A DNA stretch of 22,601 nt. Source: Ruminococcaceae bacterium UBA6855. Lineage in GTDB: Bacteria > Bacillota > Clostridia > Oscillospirales > Acutalibacteraceae. This document shows, in pieces, positions 6,791 to 13,697 of this stretch. Within the stretch, counting starts at the first letter, position 1. Each line of letters opens with the position of its first letter. The stretch is from NCBI GenBank assembly GCA_002451755.1, contig DKDF01000016.1, forward strand, positions 2,203 through 24,803, written 5' to 3'. The translations under genes were made by a program, and so were the position numbers. A model generated the notes under the pieces. That model made no database searches and was not told the origin of the DNA. It saw nothing but the letters and a program-made list of their open reading frames with translations.

Positions 6791-7194
6791 CGAAAGAAGA
6801 GAAATACCCCAATCGCAGCCGTCCCCAACAACCGCTTTGAAAAAATTTGCAAAAAAATTTTCAAAAAAAGTGTAACCTTTTTCATTTTCGCAGACTATAT
6901 ATATGGGACGCTTAACAGCGGAAAATCTCTTTTTCTGCATGTTTTATCTATACTTTTGCATCGGCGGTTACATAAAACACCATTTTGCATTATAATTTGT
7001 GCGCACGGCGGGTGAATGGCACCCTCTGTTCGCGCCTTGAAAATGACAACCACCTCTCTACTCCTATGTAAGTGCAGCGGCAGAGGATATACCCTCTGCC
7101 CGCTGTGCGGCATCACGGAGCGGGAGATAAATATACTTCGGCAGGATAATTGTCCGCAAATCAACGGTGCTTAATTTCAAATGATAAAAAACAG
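6721..7194. other. Long stretch without a convincing gene
   Basis: This AT-rich stretch holds the zinc-ribbon remnant, the ECF-type promoter and a strong hairpin at 7075-7105 (CAGCGGCAGAGG facing CCTCTGCC-C-GCTG, loop of about six). Over the hairpin runs a 52-codon frame (7016-7174, ATG, weak GGCGGGTGA upstream) with four cysteines in CKC and CPLC and a later one in DNC. I cannot decide whether that frame is a small zinc protein or chance. No T-run follows the hairpin, so it is not a plain terminator. Confidence 0.35.
6871..6900 (+). promoter_or_regulatory. ECF-sigma-type promoter
   Basis: TGTAACC (6871-6877) preceded by an A-rich tract, then GACTAT (6893-6898) within CGCAGACTATATATATG, with about 15 bases between GTAACC and GACTAT. 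This matches the general ECF pattern of a GTAAC-like -35 and a CG-containing -10. No intact gene begins within 100 bases downstream. It may belong to a lost sigma locus or be a target of the sigma factor coded about 400 bases to the left. Confidence 0.4.
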
Positions 7195-7223
7195 TTGACG
7201 ATATAATTGCGGTATGATATGAT
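7195..7223 (+). promoter_or_regulatory. Sigma-A promoter of the 43-residue membrane protein
   Basis: TTGACG (7195-7200), a 17-base spacer and TATGAT (7218-7223). Transcription would start near 7230, giving a leader of about 135 bases before the small gene at 7365. The leader includes two start-stop minimal frames, ATG GGC TAA at 7291 and ATG AAA AAA TAA near 7337. Confidence 0.65.
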
Positions 7224-7364
7224 AATTTTGAGAAGCAGGTTAGAGAAAATTTTTTATATGTGCAATTTTAAAGTAAAGGATGTGATTCCGATGGGCTAAG
7301 AAACTTTTGGCGGAACAAAAATTAGTCGTGCGGTACATGAAAAAATAATTTGGAGGAAACGAAA

Positions 7365-7496
7365 ATGAATCCTTTGAACACGAGTCCGTTTGAGCGGGCG
7401 TTTGGAGTAATTGTTGTGGCGCTTATAACCATATTCGGAATCAGCGGAATGACGGTTATCGGAGTCTTGGGCAAAATAATCGAGTGGTTCGCTTAA
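7365..7496 (+). CDS. 43-residue single-pass membrane protein (OadG-like small subunit?)
   Basis: The frame encodes MNPLNTSPFERAFGVIVVAL followed by ITIFGISGMTVIGVLGKIIEWFA, 43 residues. GGAGG lies eight bases before the ATG, and a good promoter stands 140 bases upstream. Residues 13-37 form one hydrophobic segment with glycines; the N-terminus MNPL is short and the end EWFA lies at the membrane face. The layout recalls the very small OadG-related (decarboxylase gamma-like) subunits of clostridial sodium-pumping complexes, but no alpha or beta subunit is in the window, so this is a resemblance only. It could also be a small regulatory or toxin-type membrane peptide. The ribosome site and promoter make translation likely. 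Confidence 0.65.
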   Translation: MNPLNTSPFERAFGVIVVALITIFGISGMTVIGVLGKIIEWFA

Positions 7497-7758
7497 CAAA
7501 AACTGTGCAATCAAGCTTCCGGGCGACCGGAACATAACAGCAAGCTTTAGCATTGGGTTCGGTGCGCTGTGAGGCGCGAAGCAACGCAACGACCGAAAGA
7601 GAGAAAATAAAATTTTGAGAAGATGCAAATGGCAATCGGCGATAGTTCAGGGCTATAATATCTTCTCTGCTGCGAACCGATGATTCTTCTGACGGTCTTC
7701 GGAAGTATCGGACAGGGAATGATATATAAATAATGGACTTGCTGTAAATCAGATGCCG
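7497..7758. other. Transcribed spacer or unrecognised small RNA
   Basis: The stretch between the small membrane protein gene and a strong terminator holds no frame longer than about 17 codons with a ribosome site. One frame, MILLTVFGSIGQGMIYK (7679-7732), looks membrane-like but lacks a ribosome site. Local inverted segments such as AGAAGAT (7617) and ATCTTCT (7660) are present. It is either a long 3' untranslated region, a small RNA or the remains of lost genes. Confidence 0.3.
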
Positions 7759-7791
7759 AAAGCTCCGTCCGATTGTTCGGGCGGAGCTTTT
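7759..7791 (+). terminator. Strong rho-independent terminator
   Basis: AAAGCTCCGTCCGA (7759-7772) pairs with TCGGGCGGAGCTTT (7777-7790), one G-U pair, with a TTGT loop and T-rich end. It closes the transcript that starts at about 7230 and separates it from the next genes. Confidence 0.85.
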
Positions 7792-7847
7792 GTATACGAC
7801 AAACTTGCACGCTTGTCTGCGCAAAGTGTCAATTTTTGCGATTGTTA

Positions 7848-7876
7848 TTGATAAGAGAATTATTTGCTGTTATACT
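7848..7876 (+). promoter_or_regulatory. Sigma-A promoter before the frameshifted membrane gene
   Basis: TTGATA (7848-7853), a 17-base spacer and TATACT (7871-7876). The start codon of the downstream frame is 44 bases further. Confidence 0.6.
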
Positions 7877-7919
7877 TATAATCAAGGACAGAGATTAAAA
7901 TGAGTAAGGTGATAAATAA

Positions 7920-8406
7920 ATGATACTTCCTTTCGATGATTTAGAGGAAATGAGACAGTTTCCTATAAGCCTTATAATAATTCCAATTATCATAAACGGA
8001 ATTTATAATCATTGGATATATAAATCTATTGTAATTTTTTTATTTGAGAAGGGCTTGACTAACCGCCAGAGGCGGGAGTGGCGAAAAGAGCGATATTTCA
8101 AAAGAAAAAACTATGCGCTATATAAGAGCGACGATAAAGAGTCTTCCCAATCAAAATTTCAGTTCCAATATCGAGAAGTATCATCTTGCAGATGTGGTTT
8201 CAATTGTTATTTCTATAATAACTCTTGCGATAGTGAGCATGACTTATTATTTTACAAGAGAAATTAATCAGGTTGTTATAGTAACTTACGCAATTCACGA
8301 AGCAACTACGATTGCAACGGCTGTCTTTAATCTTTCGCATATAACATCGCGCGATAAAAAAGGACGATTTGTTGGCTTTTTTAGGGGAGAGTATACATTT
8401 AAATAG
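7920..8406 (+). pseudogene. Frameshifted membrane protein gene, unknown function
   Basis: The first frame (7920-8267) begins MILPFDDLEEMRQFPISLII with AAGGTGA seven bases before the ATG, has a hydrophobic segment (about residues 15-42) and a very basic stretch (RQRREWRKERYFKRK). It then loses protein-like character near residue 75. In the +1 frame (8113-8406) the sequence continues sensibly as EKYHLADVVSIVISIITLAI and on to a second hydrophobic region ending EYTFK. One inserted or lost base between about 8110 and 8170 would join the two into a protein of about 160 residues with three membrane segments. Sequencing error, mutation or two overlapping genes are alternatives. The family is not recognised. 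Confidence 0.6.
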
Positions 8407-8567
8407 CACTGAACAAACGACGCAGGTTTGTCATAAAGCCGAGTGAAAAAACGGGAAACTTAAATTTAATTCAGTGTGCGTGAATGGTGTGACGGGTAAT
8501 TATATTGAGAACGCCCGTGCTTATTAAAACATTGGCTCGGTAATAATGAAATTAAGGTTGAAGAATA

Positions 8568-9188
8568 ATGCTTAAAGTTATCATACTATTGTTTTCTCTT
8601 GCCGTAATTGTTGCGGTTGTACTGACAATCAGAAAAAATAATGTCAGGAAAAAATGGCTTACGATAATTGTTGGCGTTTTAGTCCTTGCTATAGGCTTTA
8701 CACTTATGTTGGAGCTCCCGCCCGAGAAATTTTTGCGAGAATTCTCGTCGCCGCAAGAGGTATTTAACTATTCTCAGCAAGGTGAGATTGTGAAAGTTAT
8801 AGAGGGCGAGAAGTCGGCAATGGTGCTGTATACGGATGAAGGTGAAAAGGGTCAGTGCCTTATAGCCAAAGGAAAAAACGGTTGGCAGTTAGAAACGCTA
8901 TCGACATTCAAAACGGTTTATTTCAAAAAACTTGAAAATAAAAAATGTACGATAATGATTTTTAGAATAAAAGGAACAGATGATTATTACGTTAATGTTA
9001 ACAGCAACTTTCTTGATAATGAGATTAAGGTTTCAGATAGCAGGAACTCTGATTCCTTTTGCATAGAAACACCTGCGCTCGAAACTGAGATGTGTGCATA
9101 TACATTTTATGCTTATGTCCCGAGGATTCGGGATGGATATGAGATAAAAATTAATGAGGAAGTATTTCGTATTTCTTTGACGAAGTGA
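8568..9188 (+). CDS. Hypothetical protein with two N-terminal membrane segments
   Basis: A 206-residue protein I do not recognise. It has two hydrophobic helices at about 2-21 and 31-50 joined by a basic loop (RKNNVRKK), then about 155 residues of probably extracellular or cytosolic beta-rich domain with three cysteines. The ribosome site is weak (AAGGTTGAAG). It is AT-rich like its neighbours and unlike the GC-richer genes right of 11200. The stop TGA overlaps a GTG that opens a 31-codon frame running into repeat R1. Its position among unrelated small orphan genes fits an accessory or immunity-type role, which is inference. Confidence 0.65.
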   Translation: MLKVIILLFSLAVIVAVVLTIRKNNVRKKWLTIIVGVLVLAIGFTLMLELPPEKFLREFSSPQEVFNYSQQGEIVKVIEGEKSAMVLYTDEGEKGQCLIAKGKNGWQLETLSTFKTVYFKKLENKKCTIMIFRIKGTDDYYVNVNSNFLDNEIKVSDSRNSDSFCIETPALETEMCAYTFYAYVPRIRDGYEIKINEEVFRISLTK

Positions 9189-9234
9189 TTAACGGTTGTG
9201 AAAAGCTTCGCAAAAGTCCGCGGGAATGCGAAAC

Positions 9235-9304
9235 GATTGCGGGAAAGATTATTGAAAATTTGCATGGAAGAAAGATGTAAATTTTATAGAACTGCGGCAG
9301 AATA
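9235..9304. repeat. Direct repeat R1 (diverged copy)
   Basis: A 70-base segment that aligns with R2 at 9887-9955 at about 80% identity. It includes GATTGC, AGATTAT, GAAAGATGT and the 15-base block AACTGCGGCAGAATA. The central part also matches the ribosome-site and start region of the GH123-like gene (R3). It lies just after the 206-residue protein gene and before the next small gene. Confidence 0.75.
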
Positions 9305-9373
9305 GTTCGATATATCGCTCCAATCAGATATCGACCACTGCAAGCATCCGTGCGGTACGAAAGGGATTAAAAT

Positions 9374-9829
9374 ATGGATAAATATAAAAATTCGGACAGG
9401 CATAAAATATATCCCAGCCTGAGGGAGTTTTATGGCGGTAAGAGATTATTGAAACCGGACACTACGCTTAAAGAGGAATACCAATGCTCAAAATGCGGAG
9501 AGAAAATAAAGATAGATGACTATAAAAAATGGGAAAGAAGAAGCAATCTTATAAAGTGGCTTATAGTTATACTGCTCTATGCATCTATTGAAATACCTCA
9601 TATCCTGATCGGAGATTCTTTTGAAAAAAAGCTTTCGGATTTTTATGCCGCTCAGAGCGGTTGGATGCGGCTTTTATATGAGGTTTTGATCGCCGCTGCT
9701 GCATTTACCATATTTATTGGGTTGACTTATATAATTTTTTGGTTGGGACGGGTAATTTTACTTAATTGGTATTGCGCGAACCTGCAGAAAAACGGAGCAG
9801 ACCCATGCCCCGGCGAGAGGGAATGGTAA
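9374..9829 (+). CDS. Hypothetical zinc-ribbon membrane protein
   Basis: A 151-residue protein I cannot assign. It has a cytosolic N-terminus with one CxxC pair (YQCSKCGEKIKIDDYKKWERR, about 36-56), two hydrophobic segments (about 60-82 and 102-132) and a short tail with two further cysteines (WYC and PCPGE) that could complete a metal site. The start has AAAGGG about seven bases upstream. It stands alone between repeats R1 and R2, as if it were a single cassette. Confidence 0.65.
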   Translation: MDKYKNSDRHKIYPSLREFYGGKRLLKPDTTLKEEYQCSKCGEKIKIDDYKKWERRSNLIKWLIVILLYASIEIPHILIGDSFEKKLSDFYAAQSGWMRLLYEVLIAAAAFTIFIGLTYIIFWLGRVILLNWYCANLQKNGADPCPGEREW

Positions 9830-9886
9830 AAGATTTATATATTGTAATCAAGGCTTTTTCAGCGGCAATGCTGATAAGTTTTAATT

Positions 9887-9955
9887 GATTGCACAGTAGA
9901 TTATCGAAATTTACATAGGAGAAAGATGTGAACTTATAAAACTGCGGCAGAATAA
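9887..9955. repeat. Direct repeat R2
   Basis: Second copy of the R1 unit. Bases 9909-9932 are identical over 24 positions to 11190-11213, the region with the ribosome site and GTG start of the GH123-like gene. Here the copied GTG is followed two codons later by TAA, so it is a dead start. Confidence 0.8.
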
Positions 9956-10035
9956 ACAGAAAATTCGAAGCGGGAGTTCGAATGAGACGCAAGCTGTTTA
10001 GTCGGTTTACGTTAAATTGAATGGAGGGTGTTAAA

Positions 10036-10425
10036 ATGGCAGATATCGCAGAGATTATGGATATGATCGATTGGCATATGCCATCTGAAATTCGAATCAA
10101 AGGAGTATCATTGGCAAGAGACACGGAAACAATCATTCCGTTTATACAACCGTTAACACCAGAGCATAATAAAAATGTATGGGAAGGTTGTGCCGTAATC
10201 GTAGCAGAAAAAAGCGATGAAAATCTTAAGCCTTATTTGGTTGACTTGTTAGGATGGCTGCAGGACATGAATTGGCCGGGGGCTTTTTGCATCTTGAATA
10301 GGCTGCAAAGATACGCGGATAACGATTCTATCCATGATGCGATAAATGTTTGCATTGAAAAAGCAAAGAAGTGTGGGAATGAGGTTTGGGAAAGCAACTT
10401 GCGGCTGCTTTTGCATAAACGGTAA
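10036..10425 (+). CDS. DUF5071-like small protein
   Basis: A 129-residue soluble protein. The segment WEGCAVIVAEKSDENLKPYL and the following VDLLGWLQDMNWPGAFCILNRL (about 55-97) carry the L-x-W-L-Q-D-x-N-W-P-x-A pattern of the DUF5071 domain, a small helical repeat-like domain of unknown biochemical role that often occurs as a solo gene and in immunity-type clusters. An ATG five codons upstream exists, but the chosen one, MADIAEIMDM, has GGAGG eight bases before it. It lies between R2 and R3 with the next gene. Confidence 0.7.
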   Translation: MADIAEIMDMIDWHMPSEIRIKGVSLARDTETIIPFIQPLTPEHNKNVWEGCAVIVAEKSDENLKPYLVDLLGWLQDMNWPGAFCILNRLQRYADNDSIHDAINVCIEKAKKCGNEVWESNLRLLLHKR

Positions 10426-10569
10426 ATTCAATTTCGAAGAGTAAAAAGCATATTAAAAATCTATAAAAAATTAACGCTCGGCTTGATTAACTATGACAGC
10501 AACCGCTTAACAATTATACCGGGAAATATTAGAAATCGACGGCATTTTCAAATGAGATAGGAGAAGATT

Positions 10570-11121
10570 TTGAAGCGATATTTTTATATTACAATTCACT
10601 TTTTCCCTGACTATGAAGGAGAAATATTTTCAAAACAACAGAATGGTCTCTATGTAAATGCTGAAACAGGAGAGTTATACCGCAAAAGATTGCTATATGA
10701 TTTTGGCTGGGGACAGGAAAATGGATTTGAATTAATGCCGCAGTTGTCGTTTGATGAATTGATTCAGTTAGTTGAGAAACCAATGGTGCTGCCGCAAAAG
10801 AAGTTTTGGCAAAAATACACCAAAGAAGAAATGCGGCAGGCGGATATTTGGCGCAGCAACCTATATGGTGCAGTTGCAGTGATAATGCAGGATTACACAG
10901 ATGAATTTGTCGAATTCCTATCGACCAAGGTCGATACGGATTATTTTTCAAATCCAGGTATACGAGATAATTTTAAATGCTTTTCTTTCAGCTCGAAAAA
11001 AACAAAAGCAGAAGGCAAAATTCCCGGTGGCATTTTGACACGATCATATGAAGATGTTCTTAGGGGTTATCCTCAATGGGAACAAATTTCATCAAAGATC
11101 ATTGGTCAAATATACGGATAG
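10570..11121 (+). CDS. Hypothetical soluble protein
   Basis: A 183-residue protein without membrane segments or a recognised domain. It starts with TTG, preceded by AGGAG at six bases. It begins MKRYFYITIHFFPDYEGEIF, has an aromatic-rich first third, a central helical region (SFDELIQLVEKP, KKFWQKYTKEEMRQADIWR) and ends WEQISSKIIGQIYG. The start region ATAGGAGAAGATTTTGAAG resembles the repeated start sequence of R2 and R3. Size, solubility and setting would suit an immunity protein, but nothing proves this. Confidence 0.65.
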   Translation: MKRYFYITIHFFPDYEGEIFSKQQNGLYVNAETGELYRKRLLYDFGWGQENGFELMPQLSFDELIQLVEKPMVLPQKKFWQKYTKEEMRQADIWRSNLYGAVAVIMQDYTDEFVEFLSTKVDTDYFSNPGIRDNFKCFSFSSKKTKAEGKIPGGILTRSYEDVLRGYPQWEQISSKIIGQIYG

Positions 11122-11189
11122 CTTTTACTATGCGGGCAAGAATTGTCTTTGGGGTACAAAATGCGGCTCGCCGCTATACGAATTTATAT

Positions 11190-11213
11190 ATTTACATAGG
11201 AGAAAGATGTGAA
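11190..11213. repeat. Direct repeat R3, overlapping the start of the GH123-like gene
   Basis: Identical to 9909-9932 over 24 bases. It contains the working ribosome site AGGAG and the GTG start of the hydrolase gene, so it is the likely source of the copies in R1 and R2. Confidence 0.8.
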
Positions 11214-12792
11214 ATTTACAGTCAAAAGCATGAACGAATGGCTTTATCCTGACAGCATTGTCTCGGATGAACGCCATGAAATAAAGCTCAGCGCGGTGCG
11301 CGGGGGCTCGGCGGGGTTTCAGATACTGTTCGAGGGGCTTGAGCCGGGGGATATCCGCGCGGAGTTTGAATCGGAATCCGCCGGCTTTGAGGTCGAGATA
11401 TTCCGCGAGCGGGCGGTCAGGGTCGAGTATAACACCGGTCTGCACGGATTCACCGCGAACTGGAAAACGGCGAAAGATTATGCGACCCGCAAGGCTCCGT
11501 TTTGGGTGTTCGACGCTATCGAACCGATACCGCACGACGGCGTTGAAAATGACGACGGAACGGCGGCGGTGTATGTCAGCGTGTCCGTTGAATCCGACTG
11601 CGCGCCGGGTGTGTATTCCGGGAATATAGCCGTTTCGGGCGGAAAATTCACTGCGAATATAGCCGTTGAAATATCAGTTGCCAATGCAGATTTGCCGCAG
11701 GAGACTCTGAATTTCACGAACTGGTACAGCGTCGACAAAATCTGCGACGCTCACGATGTGGAATTATATTCCGACGAATATTGGGCGATTCTCGAAAAAT
11801 ACGGAAAGCTCATGCGCCGCATGCATCAGAATGTTTTTCAGGTTCAGGGCGATGCTTTGTTAGCGGGTTCGGTTGACGACAGCGGCAGATATGTCTTCGA
11901 TTTTTCAAACTGCGAGAAGCTGATACGCCTGTTCTTCAATCTTGGATTCAAAAAAATTGAAGGTTCGATAATCTTCAACCGCGACAACTGGGATGCGGCT
12001 GACTTCAAGATAGACACGCCAAAAGGGCGCGTGCCCGCGCTGTCAAACGAGGGATATGAATACGCTTCGGCGTTTTTTACCGCGTGGCGCGAATTTTTGC
12101 AGAAAAACGGCTGGTATGACAAAGTCGTTCAGCATGTCGGCGATGAGCCGCACGAACGCGCCGCGGCGGATTACAGAATCCTCTCCGGCATCGTGCGCAA
12201 GTTCATGCCCGGAGTTCCGCTGCTCGATGCCATCGAGACGCACGAGCTGCAGGGCAGCTTGGATATCTGGGTGCCGAAAAATGATTACTATTCGCGCAAC
12301 ATGGCGGCGCTGGAGCGCCTGCGCTCGCTCGGCGACGAGAGATGGTTCTACACCTGCTGCATCCCCGGCGGGCATTACTGCAACCGCCTGCTCGATATGC
12401 CGCTGATACGCACTCGCATGCTGTTCTGGGGCAGCTACCGCTACAGACTGACCGGCTTCCTCCACTGGGGGCTCAACTATTGGAACGACCCCAAGCGCCC
12501 GTTCGAGATAACCTGCCCGCTTAACTCGCCGACCAACAGGCTGCCCGCGGGCGACACGCACATTCTCTATCCGCTCGGAAAAGATATATTGGGCTCGATG
12601 CGCACCGAACTCAGCCGCGGCGGCACGGAGGATTATGAGCTGCTCAAGGCTCTCGCGGCAAAAGACAAACCGCTTGCCGACAGCATCTGCTCGACCGCTT
12701 TCAGGGCATTTGACGACTGCGACAACGACGCGGCGGTGTTCGATTCCGTCCACGATAAGCTTATCGAAGCCTGCGCGCAGAAGAAAATATAA
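11209..12792 (+). CDS. GH123/DUF4091-like glycoside hydrolase
   Basis: A 527-residue protein with an N-terminal beta-sandwich (about 1-160) and a C-terminal barrel (about 185-515) of the DUF4091/GH123 type. Family members cleave beta-N-acetylgalactosaminides by a substrate-assisted mechanism that uses an adjacent Asp-Glu pair; here D312-E313 in HVGDEPHE fit that role. The motifs GFLHWGLNYWNDP and TELSRGGTEDYELLKAL near the end are also family-like. No signal peptide is present, so it acts inside the cell, perhaps on imported glycan fragments. The start is GTG with AGGAG upstream. A terminator follows. The substrate is inferred from the family only, as many DUF4091 proteins are untested. Confidence 0.82.
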   Translation: MKFTVKSMNEWLYPDSIVSDERHEIKLSAVRGGSAGFQILFEGLEPGDIRAEFESESAGFEVEIFRERAVRVEYNTGLHGFTANWKTAKDYATRKAPFWVFDAIEPIPHDGVENDDGTAAVYVSVSVESDCAPGVYSGNIAVSGGKFTANIAVEISVANADLPQETLNFTNWYSVDKICDAHDVELYSDEYWAILEKYGKLMRRMHQNVFQVQGDALLAGSVDDSGRYVFDFSNCEKLIRLFFNLGFKKIEGSIIFNRDNWDAADFKIDTPKGRVPALSNEGYEYASAFFTAWREFLQKNGWYDKVVQHVGDEPHERAAADYRILSGIVRKFMPGVPLLDAIETHELQGSLDIWVPKNDYYSRNMAALERLRSLGDERWFYTCCIPGGHYCNRLLDMPLIRTRMLFWGSYRYRLTGFLHWGLNYWNDPKRPFEITCPLNSPTNRLPAGDTHILYPLGKDILGSMRTELSRGGTEDYELLKALAAKDKPLADSICSTAFRAFDDCDNDAAVFDSVHDKLIEACAQKKI

Positions 12793-12797
12793 AGTAC

Positions 12798-12825
12798 AAA
12801 ACGCCGTCCTTTGTGGCGGCGTTTT
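12798..12825 (+). terminator. Terminator after the GH123-like gene
   Basis: AAAACGCCG (12798-12806) pairs with CGGCGTTTT (12817-12825) across a 10-base loop. It ends the hydrolase transcript just before the promoter of the glycosyltransferase gene. Confidence 0.75.
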
Positions 12826-12831
12826 CCGCGC

Positions 12832-12860
12832 TTGAAACAGAGGGGAAAATATATTATAAT
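12832..12860 (+). promoter_or_regulatory. Sigma-A promoter of the GT8 operon
   Basis: TTGAAA (12832-12837), a 17-base spacer and TATAAT (12855-12860), 30 bases before the ATG of the glycosyltransferase gene. Confidence 0.75.
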
Positions 12861-12890
12861 TTAACTGAATCTATACCCGGGAGGTCTTTG

Positions 12891-13697
12891 ATGAACATAC
12901 TCGTAACGCTTAACGCCAATTATATCCGGCCGCTGTCCGTGATGCTCCATTCGCTCGTTCGCGCGGACGACTGCCCGAAGTTCGATTTATACATAGCCCA
13001 CTCGTCGCTGACCGACGAGAATATCGAAAGCATATTCCGCGGCATCGACCGCAGCCGCTTCAATGTCCATTCCATCCGCCTCTCCCACGAGCTCAACGCC
13101 GACGCTCCGACGGAGGACAGGATAACCAAAGAGACATATTATCGACTCACCGCGCACGAATTTTTGCCCGCCGAGCTCGACAGAATACTTTATATCGACC
13201 CGGATACGCTGATCCTCAACTCTATATCCGATCTCTATAACATGGATCTCGACTGCTTCTGCTTCGCCGGGGCGAGCCATACTTTCGGCGTGGTCGAGGA
13301 TATCAATCATATCCGCTTGGGTATGCCCGAGGGCTCGCGCTATATCAACGCGGGCGTGCTGATGATGAACCTCGACGAGCTCAGACGCAGCTACACATCA
13401 AAGGAGCTCTTTGATTATATCGACAAGAACGCGGACAAGCTCTATCTCGGCGATCAGGATGTCATAAACGCGCTCTACTGCACCAAAACGCGCTATGTCT
13501 CGCCGGAGATATATAACCTCGACGAAAAGACCGCGCTCCACAGCCTCAGAACCCACGAGTGGATCGAGAAGAACTGCTCAATAGTCCACTACAACGGCAA
13601 ATACAAGCCGTGGAAAGAGGGCTACATCGGCACGCTCGCTTATCTCTGGCACAGGGAGGAAGAGAGCCTGCTCGACGATGCGGAGAAAGAGTCATGA
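12891..13697 (+). CDS. Glycosyltransferase family 8 protein
   Basis: A 268-residue nucleotide-sugar-dependent transferase of the GT8 (GT-A fold, retaining) family. The metal and nucleotide motif is D103-P-D105 in RILYIDPDTLILN; further GT8 marks are RYINAGVLMMNLDELR, YLGDQDVINAL and the late HYNGKYKPW. Enzymes of this type add glucose or galactose to lipopolysaccharide, teichoic acid or other wall polymers; the acceptor here is unknown. The ATG is chosen for GGGAGG six bases upstream and the promoter just before it. Its stop overlaps the next start (ATGA), so the following membrane protein is translationally coupled. Confidence 0.92.
   Translation: MNILVTLNANYIRPLSVMLHSLVRADDCPKFDLYIAHSSLTDENIESIFRGIDRSRFNVHSIRLSHELNADAPTEDRITKETYYRLTAHEFLPAELDRILYIDPDTLILNSISDLYNMDLDCFCFAGASHTFGVVEDINHIRLGMPEGSRYINAGVLMMNLDELRRSYTSKELFDYIDKNADKLYLGDQDVINALYCTKTRYVSPEIYNLDEKTALHSLRTHEWIEKNCSIVHYNGKYKPWKEGYIGTLAYLWHREEESLLDDAEKES

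Noticed and set aside
6719..7015. A complete 98-residue protein
   Set aside because: Only the first 14 residues look like protein (zinc-ribbon start). The rest runs through a promoter-like motif and low-complexity sequence, and there is no ribosome site.
8447..8527. A 26-codon frame ending GVTGNYIENARAY before the 8568 gene
   Set aside because: It looks peptide-like but has no start or ribosome site and an in-frame stop just upstream. It may be the tail of a lost gene, but this cannot be supported.
9308..9340. Inverted repeat TCGATAT/ATATCGA as an operator
   Set aside because: Only seven bases per arm in AT-rich DNA and no regulator nearby; it could be chance.
11048..11212. A 54-codon frame overlapping the end of the 10570 gene and running into R3
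   Set aside because: It has no ribosome site, overlaps a better gene and ends at the hydrolase start. The similarity of its end (LHRRKM) to R1 and R2 is explained by the DNA repeat.
12043..12753. A 236-codon minus-strand frame opposite the GH123-like gene
   Set aside because: It is a shadow frame in GC-rich coding DNA; the hydrolase on the other strand has family motifs throughout.
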